NCBI GenBank assembly: GCA_963843595.1
Contig: CAWJLG010000011.1
Location: 51,265-115,264, forward strand
Length of the DNA stretch: 64,000 nucleotides
Source: CAIWHR01 sp963843595
GTDB lineage: Bacteria > Pseudomonadota > Gammaproteobacteria > Burkholderiales > Casimicrobiaceae
Reading direction: 5' to 3'
Program-made: the position numbers and the translations under genes
The notes under the pieces: model-generated
Database searches by the model: none
What the model saw: the letters and a program-made list of their open reading frames with translations, nothing else
What the model was told of the DNA's origin: nothing
Shown: positions 43,201 through 51,112 of the stretch, piece by piece
How the letters are laid out: each line of letters opens with the position of its first letter
Position numbering within the stretch: position 1 is the stretch's first letter

Positions 43201-44964
43201 ATGCGGCCCACGGTGATCAAGAAATCGGTGCCGGATCTGCATCCGGCCCCTTACCTGCTCGACTACGACGCGGAACGTCGCCGTTTCTCGTGGGACGCGA
43301 TCCGTTTCGAGTTGGGGACCCCTCCCGGGGGTGGCACCAATATCGGTTACGCGGCCGTCGACCGGCATCTGCCCACGCCGGTGCGCGATCGCACGGCGTT
43401 CCGGTTCGTCGGTCGCTCGGGTCCCCCGCGCAACGTCAGCTACGCCGAGCTCGCACGGCTCACCAACCGGTTCGGCAATGTGTTGCGTGGCCTCGGCATC
43501 GGCAAGGGCGATCGACTCTTCATCCTGGCCGGACGCATTCCGGAGCTTTACGTGGCGGCGCTGGGGGCGCTCAAGAACGGCACCGTCGTCTCGCCACTCT
43601 TCTCCGCCTTCGGCCCTGAGCCGATCCGGACGCGATTGTCGATCGGCGAGGGACAGGTGTTGGTCACCACCGAAGCCCTGTACCGGCGCAAGGTGGCGCC
43701 GATCGCGGGCGATCTGCCAAGCCTCGCGCACATACTGCTCGTCGGCGAGAACGGCGCCGTGACGCAGGTTCCCGGCACGCACGACTTCGCCACGTTGATG
43801 GCTGCGGCCTCTGACACCTTCGAGCTGACGCGAACCTCGGCCGACGACATGGCGCTGCTGCATTTCACCAGCGGCACCACGGGCATGCCCAAGGGTGCGG
43901 TGCACGTGCACGGCGCGATGCTCACGCATTTTGCCACCGGACGGTACGCACTGGACCTGCATCCCGAGGACGTATTCTGGTGCACGGCGGATCCCGGCTG
44001 GGTCACCGGGACGTCCTACGGCATCGTCGCGCCGCTGCTGCACGGGGTGACGAGTCTCGTCGACGAAGCCGACTTCGACGCCGAGCGCTGGTACCGCCTG
44101 CTGCAGGACGAAGCGGTGACCGTGTGGTACACCGCACCCACGGCGATCCGCATGCTGATGAAGGCCGGAACGGAACTCGCCCGCAACTATCGGTTCCCCG
44201 CGCTGCGCTTCGTCGCGAGCGTCGGCGAGCCGCTCAATCCCGAGGCCGTGTGGTGGGGACAGGAGGCGCTCGGGTTGCCGATCCACGACAACTGGTGGCA
44301 GACCGAGACGGGCGGAATCATGATCGCCAACACGCCCGCGATGGACATCAAGCCCGGTTCGATGGGCAAGCCGTTGCCCGGCGTGGACGCAGGCGTCGTA
44401 CGCAGGCGCGAAGATGGATCCTGCGAGGAAATCCGCGAACCGGATGTCGAAGGCGAGCTGGCGCTGCGCGCGGGCTGGCCGTCGATGTTCCGCGGCTACC
44501 TCGGCCAGGACGAGCGCTTTCGCAAGTGCTTCTCCGGTGATTGGTACCTGACCGGCGACTTGGCCAAACGCGACGCCGATGGTTACTACTGGTTCGTCGG
44601 TCGGGCAGACGATGTCATCAAGTCGGCCGGGCACCTGATCGGGCCCTTCGAGGTCGAAAGCGCGTTGATGGAGCACCCGGCGGTGGCCGAGGCCGGCGTG
44701 ATCGGAAAACCCGACCCGGTCGTGGGCGAGTCGGTCAAGGCGTTCGTCTCGCTGAAGGCCGGGTTCGCGCCCACCGAAGCGCTGCGCATGGAGCTGCTCG
44801 GGCACGCGCGCAAGCGACTCGGCGCGGCGGTCGCGCCCAAGGAGATCGCTTTCCTGTCCGCGCTCCCGCGCACCCGCAGCGGCAAGATCATGCGCCGGTT
44901 GCTGAAGGCGCGTGAGCTCGGACTGCCCGAGGGTGACGTGTCGACGCTCGAGGCCGGGGCGTGA
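43201..44964 (+). CDS. acs: Acetyl-CoA synthetase / acetate-CoA ligase
   Basis: This 587-residue AMP-forming ligase activates acetate (or another short acid). Motifs are LLHFTSGTTGMPKGAVHVHG (P-loop), WYTAPTAIRMLMKAG, HDNWWQTETGGIMIANTPA, LTGDLAKRDADGYYWFVGR and the C-terminal acetyl-transfer lysine in TRSGKIMRRLLKA. WWQTETGG and SMGKPLPG favour an acetyl-CoA synthetase. The ATG at 43201 follows GGGAGGAAAC, a strong ribosome site; an open frame upstream is not protein-like. It heads a probable operon with a 2-oxoacid dehydrogenase, 22 bases from the next gene. An FNR-like box lies upstream. Confidence 0.88.
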   Translation: MRPTVIKKSVPDLHPAPYLLDYDAERRRFSWDAIRFELGTPPGGGTNIGYAAVDRHLPTPVRDRTAFRFVGRSGPPRNVSYAELARLTNRFGNVLRGLGIGKGDRLFILAGRIPELYVAALGALKNGTVVSPLFSAFGPEPIRTRLSIGEGQVLVTTEALYRRKVAPIAGDLPSLAHILLVGENGAVTQVPGTHDFATLMAAASDTFELTRTSADDMALLHFTSGTTGMPKGAVHVHGAMLTHFATGRYALDLHPEDVFWCTADPGWVTGTSYGIVAPLLHGVTSLVDEADFDAERWYRLLQDEAVTVWYTAPTAIRMLMKAGTELARNYRFPALRFVASVGEPLNPEAVWWGQEALGLPIHDNWWQTETGGIMIANTPAMDIKPGSMGKPLPGVDAGVVRRREDGSCEEIREPDVEGELALRAGWPSMFRGYLGQDERFRKCFSGDWYLTGDLAKRDADGYYWFVGRADDVIKSAGHLIGPFEVESALMEHPAVAEAGVIGKPDPVVGESVKAFVSLKAGFAPTEALRMELLGHARKRLGAAVAPKEIAFLSALPRTRSGKIMRRLLKARELGLPEGDVSTLEAGA

Positions 44965-44986
44965 GCGCCCGCCAGGAGAGCCCACG

Positions 44987-45982
44987 ATGAATGCGGACAC
45001 TGCCAAGCCCGTGACCGTTCCGACGGAGCTCGCGCTCGGCATGCTGCGCGACATGGTGCGCATCCGCCGCTTCGAGGAACGCTGCGCCGACCTCTACGGC
45101 CAGCAGAAGATACGCGGCTTCCTTCACCTCTACATCGGCGAGGAGGCGGTGGCGGCGGGCGCGATGCGCGCGCTCCGACCCGACGACGCGATCGTTGCCA
45201 CGTACCGCGAACATGGCCACGCGCTGGTGCGCGGCGTGCCGGCGGGCGCCATCATGGCGGAGATGTACGGCAAGCGCGAAGGATGTTCCCGCGGGCGCGG
45301 CGGCTCGATGCACATCTTCGACGCCACGAAACGGCTCTACGGCGGCAACGCCATCGTGGGCGGCGGGCTGCCATTGGCCGTCGGCCTCGCGCTCGCCGAC
45401 AAGATGCAGGGCCGGGCGCGCGTCACGGCGGCGTTCTTCGGCGAAGGCGCGGTCGCCGAGGGCGCGTTCCACGAGTCGATGAATCTCGCGGCGCTGTGGA
45501 GGCTGCCGGTGGCTTTCTTCTGCGAGAACAACTTCTACGCGATGGGTACGGCCCTTGCGCGTTCGGAATCGCAGACCGACCTCGGTGCGAAAGCGGCGGC
45601 GTTCCGCATCCCGACGCTCACGGCGGATGGCATGGACGTCGTGGCCGTGCACGAGGCGGCGGTGCAGGCGGCCGAGAGCGTGCGACGCGGCACGGGCCCC
45701 TTCTTCGTCGAGTTCCAGACCTACCGCTATCGCGCCCACTCGATGTTCGACCCCGACCTCTATCGCGACAAGGCGGAAATCGAAGCGTGGAAGAAACGCG
45801 GGCCCATCCACAACCTGACGAACCGGCTCAAGGCCGAGGGCCGGCTCACCGAGGAGCAATTCGTCGCGATCGATACCGCGGCGCAACGCGAGGTCGAGGA
45901 CGCGGTGGCCTTCGCCGAAGCCGGGACCTGGGAGCCGGTCGAGGATCTCGCCCGCGATGTGCACACGGAGCCGGCGCCATGA
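44987..45982 (+). CDS. 2-oxoacid dehydrogenase E1 alpha subunit (pyruvate/acetoin type)
   Basis: This 331-residue ThDP-binding subunit of the two-chain E1 has MVRIRRFEERCADLYG at the start, the ThDP motif AAFFGEGAVAEGAFHESMNLAALW and a phosphorylation-loop-like YRYRAHSMFDPD. It is like PdhA of Gram-positives, mitochondria and acetoin dehydrogenase AcoA, not the single-chain AceE. The ATG at 44987 follows CAGGAGAG. Its stop overlaps the E1 beta start by ATGA, so they are translated together. Substrate could be pyruvate, acetoin or a branched 2-oxoacid. Confidence 0.88.
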   Translation: MNADTAKPVTVPTELALGMLRDMVRIRRFEERCADLYGQQKIRGFLHLYIGEEAVAAGAMRALRPDDAIVATYREHGHALVRGVPAGAIMAEMYGKREGCSRGRGGSMHIFDATKRLYGGNAIVGGGLPLAVGLALADKMQGRARVTAAFFGEGAVAEGAFHESMNLAALWRLPVAFFCENNFYAMGTALARSESQTDLGAKAAAFRIPTLTADGMDVVAVHEAAVQAAESVRRGTGPFFVEFQTYRYRAHSMFDPDLYRDKAEIEAWKKRGPIHNLTNRLKAEGRLTEEQFVAIDTAAQREVEDAVAFAEAGTWEPVEDLARDVHTEPAP

Positions 45983-46956
45983 AGATCACCTATCGCGAGG
46001 CCGTACGTCAGGCGCTGCACGAGGCCCTGGCAGGCGATGCGCGCGTCTTTCTGATGGGCGAGGATGTCGGCAAGTACGGCGGCTCGTACGCCGTTTCGAA
46101 AGGATTTCTCGACGAGTTCGGTCCCGAGCGCATTCGCGACACACCACTTTCCGAGCTTGCGTTTGTCGGCGCAGGCATCGGCGCTGCGCTCGGCGGCATG
46201 CGGCCGATCGTCGAGGTCATGACCGTCAATTTCAGCCTGCTGGCACTCGATCAGATCGTCAATACCGCCGCACTCTACCGGCACATGTCGGGGGGACAGT
46301 TCAGCGTCCCGGTCGTGATCCGCATGGCCACCGGCGCCGGCCGGCAGCTCGCCGCGCAGCACTCGCACAGCCTGGAGAACTGGTATGCGCACGTGCCCGG
46401 CCTGACGGTGCTCGCGCCGGCGACCATCGACGATGCGCGCGGCATGCTCGCCCCCGCCCTCGCGGATCCCGATCCGGTGGTGATCTTCGAGCACGCCCTG
46501 CTCTACAACTTCGACGGCGAGCTTTCCGACGCCTGGCGCGACGCCGACATCCGCTCGGCCAAGGTCCTGCGCGCGGGAAGCGATGTGACGCTGATCGCCT
46601 ACGGCGGCACGGTGTGGAAGGCGCTCGACGCTGCCGAACGACTCGCGGCGGAGAACATCGCGGCCGAGGTCGTGGACCTGCGGGTGCTGCGCCCGCTCGA
46701 CGACGCGACCATCATGGCGTCGGTGCGCCGGACGCGGCGCGTCGTCGTGGTCGACGAAGGCTGGCGCACGGGCAGCCTCGCCGGCGAGATCATGGCGCGC
46801 ATCATGGAACAGGCGTTCTACGATCTCGACGCCCCGGTCGCCCGCGTCTGCAGCGAGGAGGTGCCGATACCCTACGCCAAGCACCTCGAGGAGGCCGCGC
46901 TGCCGCAGGCCGTGAAGATCGTCGCGGCGGTCAAGCAGCTGCTCGGCAAGGGCTGA
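45979..46956 (+). CDS. 2-oxoacid dehydrogenase E1 beta subunit
   Basis: This 325-residue partner subunit has MKITYREAVRQALHEALAGD, FLMGEDVGKYGGSYAVSKGF, the LSELAFVGAGIGAAL helix and a C-terminal half with PIPYAKHLEEAALP. Glu in GEDVG is the ThDP-activating residue expected in this family. It overlaps E1 alpha by four bases and precedes E2 by 39 bases. The absence of E3 in the operon means dihydrolipoamide dehydrogenase must come from elsewhere. Confidence 0.88.
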   Translation: MKITYREAVRQALHEALAGDARVFLMGEDVGKYGGSYAVSKGFLDEFGPERIRDTPLSELAFVGAGIGAALGGMRPIVEVMTVNFSLLALDQIVNTAALYRHMSGGQFSVPVVIRMATGAGRQLAAQHSHSLENWYAHVPGLTVLAPATIDDARGMLAPALADPDPVVIFEHALLYNFDGELSDAWRDADIRSAKVLRAGSDVTLIAYGGTVWKALDAAERLAAENIAAEVVDLRVLRPLDDATIMASVRRTRRVVVVDEGWRTGSLAGEIMARIMEQAFYDLDAPVARVCSEEVPIPYAKHLEEAALPQAVKIVAAVKQLLGKG

Positions 46957-46995
46957 GGGCGCACGGGGACCGCGGCGGCGGAAAGGGATCGAATC

Positions 46996-48201
46996 ATGAT
47001 CGAGTTCAGGCTTCCTTCGCTCGGCGCCGAAATGGACGAAGGCACGCTTCTCGAGTGGAAGGTCAAGCCCGGCGATCGCGTCCGGAAGGGCGACGTCGTG
47101 GCGGTCGTCGACACCAGCAAGTCCGCGATCGACGTCGAGATCTGGGAGGAAGGCACCATTTTCGAACTCGTACTGGGCGTGAACGAGACGGTGCCCGTGG
47201 GGACGGTAATGGTGCGATTGCTGGAGCCCGGCGAAACGCCCGAGCACGCGGAGCAGGAGAAACAGAGGCACGCCGCAGCAACACCCCAGGTTTCCGCGCT
47301 CACGGCTGCAACGCCCGCGGGTCGCGTAGCGGAAACGGCACCGACCATCGCGGCGCCGACCGCGGCAGCCGAGGCCCGGAGGCGCGTGTCGCCCGCGGCG
47401 CGCAAGCGTGCAGGCGAATTGGGCCTCGACGTGGCAAAGGTCGCGGGGACCGGCCCGGATGGTGTCGTCACGCTGGTGGACATCGAGCGTGCGGCGGCAG
47501 GCAAGGCAGCGCCGAAGGACCGCTGGACCGAGATGCGCAGTGCCATTGCGGCCGCGATGGCGCGCTCCAAGCGCGAGATACCGCACTACTACCTTGCCAC
47601 CGAGATCCCGCTCGCGCACGCCAGCCGCTGGCTCGAGGGGCGCAACCAGGGGCGCTCGGTCGTCGAGCGCATGCTCATGGCGGTTCTGCTGCTCAAGGCC
47701 GTGGCGCGCGCGCTGGTGCGCTTTCCCGAGTTCAACGGCTTTCATCGCGACGGGGCGTTCGTGCCGGGTTCCGGGATTCACCTCGGGATCGCAATTTCGT
47801 TGCGCCAGGGCGGATTGATCGCCCCCGCGATTCGGGACGTCGACGCCATGGGGCTCGACGAGCTGATGCGGCGACTCGCCGACCTCGTCGCCCGGGCGCG
47901 TGCGCTGACGTTGCGCAGCTCCGAGATGACCGATGCGACGATCACCGTAACGAATCTCGGCGACCAGGGCGTCGAACTCGTACAGGGCGTGATCTACCCG
48001 CCGCAGGTCGCCCTGGTCGGCTTCGGCAAGGTGACGGAGCGGCCATGGGTGGCCGAAGGCGAAGTCGTGGTGACGCCGGTCGTGACCGCGAGCCTTTCGG
48101 CCGACCATCGCGCGAGCGACGGCCACCGCGGCGCGCTGTTCCTCACCGAGATCGCCCGGCTGCTGCAGGACCCGGGCAAGCTCGACGAATCCGCAGGCTG
48201 A
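46996..48201 (+). CDS. 2-oxoacid dehydrogenase E2 (dihydrolipoyl acyltransferase)
   Basis: This 401-residue core protein has one lipoyl domain (residues 1-80) with the lipoyl lysine Lys42 in VDTSKSAIDVE, an Ala/Pro/Thr-rich linker, a peripheral-subunit-binding domain (residues about 128-165, VSPAARKRAGELGLDVAKVAGTGPDG) and a catalytic domain with ASLSADHRASDGHRGALF near the end. One lipoyl domain and a short linker fit the AcoC/PdhC type. The ATG at 46996 gives the conserved IEFRLPSLGAEMDEG. An ACP gene follows after 17 bases. Confidence 0.9.
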   Translation: MIEFRLPSLGAEMDEGTLLEWKVKPGDRVRKGDVVAVVDTSKSAIDVEIWEEGTIFELVLGVNETVPVGTVMVRLLEPGETPEHAEQEKQRHAAATPQVSALTAATPAGRVAETAPTIAAPTAAAEARRRVSPAARKRAGELGLDVAKVAGTGPDGVVTLVDIERAAAGKAAPKDRWTEMRSAIAAAMARSKREIPHYYLATEIPLAHASRWLEGRNQGRSVVERMLMAVLLLKAVARALVRFPEFNGFHRDGAFVPGSGIHLGIAISLRQGGLIAPAIRDVDAMGLDELMRRLADLVARARALTLRSSEMTDATITVTNLGDQGVELVQGVIYPPQVALVGFGKVTERPWVAEGEVVVTPVVTASLSADHRASDGHRGALFLTEIARLLQDPGKLDESAG

Positions 48202-48218
48202 CGGTCGGATAAACCCAC

Positions 48219-48464
48219 ATGGACGACGCGAAGCTCAAAGAAGCGGTCCTCGGTGCGCTGCGCCGCATCGCCCCCGAAGTCGAAACCGACGAAATCGATC
48301 CACGGCGGCCGCTGCGCGACCAGGTGGACCTCGACTCGATGGACTGGCTCAATTTCCTGCTCGGCTTGCACGCGACGCTGGGCGTGGATATTCCCGAGAC
48401 CGACTACGCCAAACTCGTCTCGCTCGAGGCATTAGTCGCGTACTTGCGTGCGAAGCTGCCCTGA
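48219..48464 (+). CDS. Acyl carrier protein-like
   Basis: This 81-residue acidic helical protein has the phosphopantetheine site DLDSMDWLNF with Ser40, preceded by a four-helix-bundle N-terminus (KLKEAVLGALRRIAPE). It differs from the housekeeping AcpP (DSLD motif) by Met-Asp-Trp after the Ser. It ends the acs/2-oxoacid dehydrogenase operon. A possible role is as carrier for the FAAL-containing enzyme at 51113, or an unknown acyl transfer; that is inference. Confidence 0.82.
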   Translation: MDDAKLKEAVLGALRRIAPEVETDEIDPRRPLRDQVDLDSMDWLNFLLGLHATLGVDIPETDYAKLVSLEALVAYLRAKLP

Positions 48465-48728
48465 GGCCGGAATTTCATCCTCCGATCCCTGGGCGTCACT
48501 TGTTGCGGCGCCGGCGCCGAGGTTTTCGGCCGGCGATGTCGACGATTCTTACAATGGAGCGCGAGGTGTTCGGCTAACACCCTGAAAAGTAATGCGTATT
48601 CGTGTTGGCATAGGACATGCGTTTCCGAACTTGCGGTGCTGAATGACGCCGATCTCGGCGCCGTCTGCGAACATCGCTGGTGTTCCCGGAACAATAAGAC
48701 AACGGCCCATCCATCCGGGGGTGCAATA
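48465..48728. other. Intergenic, no clear content
   Basis: This 264-bp stretch is slightly more A/T-rich than its surroundings. No gene, hairpin with T-tract or FNR-like box is visible. A promoter for the small membrane protein may lie here. Confidence 0.4.
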
Positions 48729-48902
48729 GTGGAGGCGAAAGTTGGCTGGATCATCCTGGCGTTCATAGGCTGGGCGATCGGCTCATTGCTCGTCCTCGTC
48801 CTCTGTCGCATGGCGGGCAACCAGGATCGCGTCGCACGTCGGTCCGAGAAAAGGCTGTTCCCGTATTCAGACGTAACGATCACGCATATCGGCAACGACT
48901 GA
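48729..48902 (+). CDS. Small single-helix membrane protein, unknown function
   Basis: A 57-residue open frame starting GTG at 48729 has one clear membrane helix (VGWIILAFIGWAIGSLLVLVL), a basic segment (QDRVARRSEKR) and a polar tail (FPYSDVTITHIGND). A longer version from 48636 would add a cysteine/histidine-rich stretch that does not look membrane-protein-like. It sits alone between the ACP and the CbpM/CbpA pair. I do not recognise it, and small frames of this size can be chance. Confidence 0.45.
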   Translation: MEAKVGWIILAFIGWAIGSLLVLVLCRMAGNQDRVARRSEKRLFPYSDVTITHIGND

Positions 48903-48987
48903 ATGATTCCGGGCGATTGCGCCCCAGAATTTCAACCGCGCGGCGCCGGACCGACGGGGCCGGAATGGCGCAAGCAGGGAATCGTCC

Positions 48988-49296
48988 TCAATCCAGCCCG
49001 GCGCGCCGCAGACGGCCGCGCAGCCGATCCAGCTCGTCCAACAGATCCACCACCAAGGCGGCGAGCTCGGGCACGGCGTCGAAATCGCGCTCCAGCGCGC
49101 GGATATGGCGCACACGTGCGAGATCGCGACACGTGAAGCGCCAGTCCGCCAGCGTCGTTCCCGTGCTGACCAGTGCGCCCTCCCCCACGTGGCGGATGAC
49201 CCATTCGGAGCTGACCGAGCCGGCGGATGCCAGCTCCTCCAACGTCAGGCAGGCATCTTCCAGCACCGCGCCGATCAGCGCGTCGTCACCGCTCAT
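48988..49296 (-). CDS. cbpM: CbpM-like chaperone-modulator protein
   Basis: This 102-residue protein has the MerR-like fold signature of CbpM (LTLEELASAGSVSSEWVIRHVGEG ... RVRHIRALERDFDAVPELAALVVDLLDELDRLRGRLRRAGLD). CbpM binds the J-domain protein CbpA and inhibits its co-chaperone and DNA-binding activity. It starts 3 bases after the cbpA stop, the normal order. Confidence 0.88.
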   Translation of the reverse strand: MSGDDALIGAVLEDACLTLEELASAGSVSSEWVIRHVGEGALVSTGTTLADWRFTCRDLARVRHIRALERDFDAVPELAALVVDLLDELDRLRGRLRRAGLD

Positions 49297-49299
49297 GGC

Positions 49300-50244
49300 T
49301 CAACCTCGCTTCTCGGCACGGGGGTCGAACGCCAACTCCCGCGCCATCCTTTCGTACAACTCCCGCGCCTGCGGACTTGCCGCGGGCGGTACGATGACCT
49401 GAATGTCGAGCAGCAGGTCGCCGGGCGGATCGCCGGGAATGCCCTTCCCGCGCACGCGCAATTGATGTCCGCTCTGGGCGCCTTCCGGGATCCGTACCTT
49501 GAGATGCGCGCCATCGGGCAGCTCGACCGGTATCACCGCCCCGAGTGCCGCCTCCCATGGGGCGACCCGCAGCGCCAGGTAAATATTGCGTCCGTCCACG
49601 CGAAACCGGGGGTGTGGCTTCAGGCGGACCTCCAGCAGCAGGTCGCCCGGCACACCGCGCCCAGGTGCCGCACCACCCTGGCCGGCCAGCCGCAGGATCT
49701 GGCCCTCGTGCAGCCCCTTGGGGATCTGCACATTGAGCGTGCGCGTTTGCAGTTTCACCCTGCCGTCGCTGTCCATTCCGGGCATGCGCAGGCTTATCTG
49801 GCGCGCGGCACCGCGAAACGCGTCCTCCAGATCAACGACGATCCTGGCGTGGTGGTCTTCGCCGCGCGCCGTTGACGTCGCGGACTGCGCGCGGCGCCCT
49901 CCTATGCCTCCGAACAGCTCGGCGAAGAAATCGCTGAACTCGGCCGCCTCGGGCTGCGAAAATCCGCGACCCGAGAACTCGAAACCGGTGTCCCAATCCG
50001 GCGGCGGCCGGAACTCCTGGCCGGGCTGATACCCCTGACCGAGCTGGTCATATGCGGCGCGCCGTTCCGGATCCGAGAGGACGGCGTAGGCCTCGTTGAC
50101 CTCCTTCATGCGCGCATCCGCGTTCGTCTCCTTGGAGACATCCGGATGGTACTTGCGGGCGAGCTTGCGGTAAGCCTTCTTGATGTCCTCGGCGGTCGCG
50201 CCGCGGGATACGCCCAGCATCGAATAGTAGTCTTTGAAGTCCAA
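49300..50244 (-). CDS. cbpA: DnaJ-class co-chaperone CbpA
   Basis: This 314-residue J-protein has an N-terminal J domain with HPD at residues 33-35 (KYHPDVSKE), a Gly/Phe-rich linker, and two substrate-binding domains (DLEDAFRGAARQISLRMPG, LRVAPWEAALGAVIPVELPDG), but no zinc-finger, as in CbpA. The start is TTG at 50244 preceded by AGGAG, giving the usual MDFKDYYSMLGV. An alternative start further upstream would add unsupported residues. It works with DnaK in stress and stationary phase, and CbpM follows. An FNR-like box lies about 190 bases upstream but faces the other gene. Confidence 0.93.
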   Translation of the reverse strand: MDFKDYYSMLGVSRGATAEDIKKAYRKLARKYHPDVSKETNADARMKEVNEAYAVLSDPERRAAYDQLGQGYQPGQEFRPPPDWDTGFEFSGRGFSQPEAAEFSDFFAELFGGIGGRRAQSATSTARGEDHHARIVVDLEDAFRGAARQISLRMPGMDSDGRVKLQTRTLNVQIPKGLHEGQILRLAGQGGAAPGRGVPGDLLLEVRLKPHPRFRVDGRNIYLALRVAPWEAALGAVIPVELPDGAHLKVRIPEGAQSGHQLRVRGKGIPGDPPGDLLLDIQVIVPPAASPQARELYERMARELAFDPRAEKRG

Positions 50245-50553
50245 CCAGGCTCTCCTGCCGGCCGGACGTGCCCCGCCCGGCAAAGCCAATACCTTACTGC
50301 ATTCCGGATGGAGGCTATGATGCCGCAGATCAAGTCATTGAAATCTTGGACGTCCATCCCGACGGCGCCACTGGCCACGTTATGAATCGCGTAGGGTGCG
50401 CCTTCGGGGCGGACCACGTTTCGGCGAGGGTTGACGAAAGTCAAGACGCCGCGCCCGCAGCGGAATAGCGTTGAGACGTGCGGCGCATCCGATGCGTGCC
50501 GCCGCCGCGTCGATTTGGTCGCCGTGGCAATGAACCACACTGGGGACGTCCCG
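50245..50553. other. Divergent cbpA / hpf intergenic region
   Basis: This 309-bp region holds the FNR-like box (50431-50444) and, 31 bp further, TAGCGT (50466-50471). The part next to cbpA shows no clear promoter. Confidence 0.5.
50431..50444 (+). promoter_or_regulatory. FNR/ANR-like box upstream of the HPF-cold-shock gene
   Basis: TTGAC-GAAA-GTCAA is a perfect 5-4-5 palindrome. TAGCGT (50466-50471), matching TATAAT at the key first, second and last positions, is centred 31 bp downstream. The predicted leader before the ATG at 50554 is about 75 bases. Confidence 0.58.
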
Positions 50554-51103
50554 ATGCAAATACCGCTCAAGATCACGATGCGCCACATGCCACAGTCCGA
50601 AGCGCTCGAAAGCGCGTATTCGACAAGACGCTGCGAAACTCGACGAATTCCATCCCAACATCACCGGGTGTCAGGTGGTGGTCGAGGAGCAGCGCCGCCA
50701 TCCGCAGCAGGGCCGCTGGTTCAACGTTCGCCTCGCGGTCCACGTACCGGGCCACGAGATCGTGGTCAACCGCGATCATGACGAGGACGTCTATGTTGCG
50801 GTGCGCGATGCGTTCAACGCGGTCACCCGGCGGCTGGAGGACGTCGTGCGGCTGCAGCGCGGGGACGTCAAGGCCCACCCGACGCCGCTGCACGGTACCG
50901 TGGCGCGGATTTTCGCCGACGAAGGCTATGGCTTCATCGAGACGGCGGACGGCGACGAGTACTACTTCAGCCGCGCCAACGTCGTCGAACCCTCCTTCGA
51001 CCAGCTGAGCGAAGGTGCCGTCGTGCAGTTCATCGTCGAGCCGGCCGCGGAAGGCATGCAGGCGAAACGCGTGAGCGCGGGCAAGCACGGCTCGCTCGAG
51101 TAA
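50554..51103 (+). CDS. Ribosome hibernation factor (HPF/RaiA) fused to a cold-shock domain, apparent frameshift
   Basis: The N-terminal part reads MQIPLKITMRHMPQSEALESA, then the frame changes at about 50617 and continues with IRQDAAKLDEFHPNITGCQVVVEE and the HPF core EIVVNRDHDEDVYVAVRDAF. It ends in a cold-shock domain (HGTVARIFADEGYGFIETADGDEYYF). The two frames fit one protein of about 182 residues if a CG dinucleotide is restored in the GCGCG run at 50612-50617 (or one base removed). HPF-CSD fusions are known in proteobacteria and reduce translation in low-energy states. The downstream gene starts 10 bases after the stop. Probably an error or recent mutation. Confidence 0.78.
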
Positions 51104-51112
51104 CGGCAAGAT

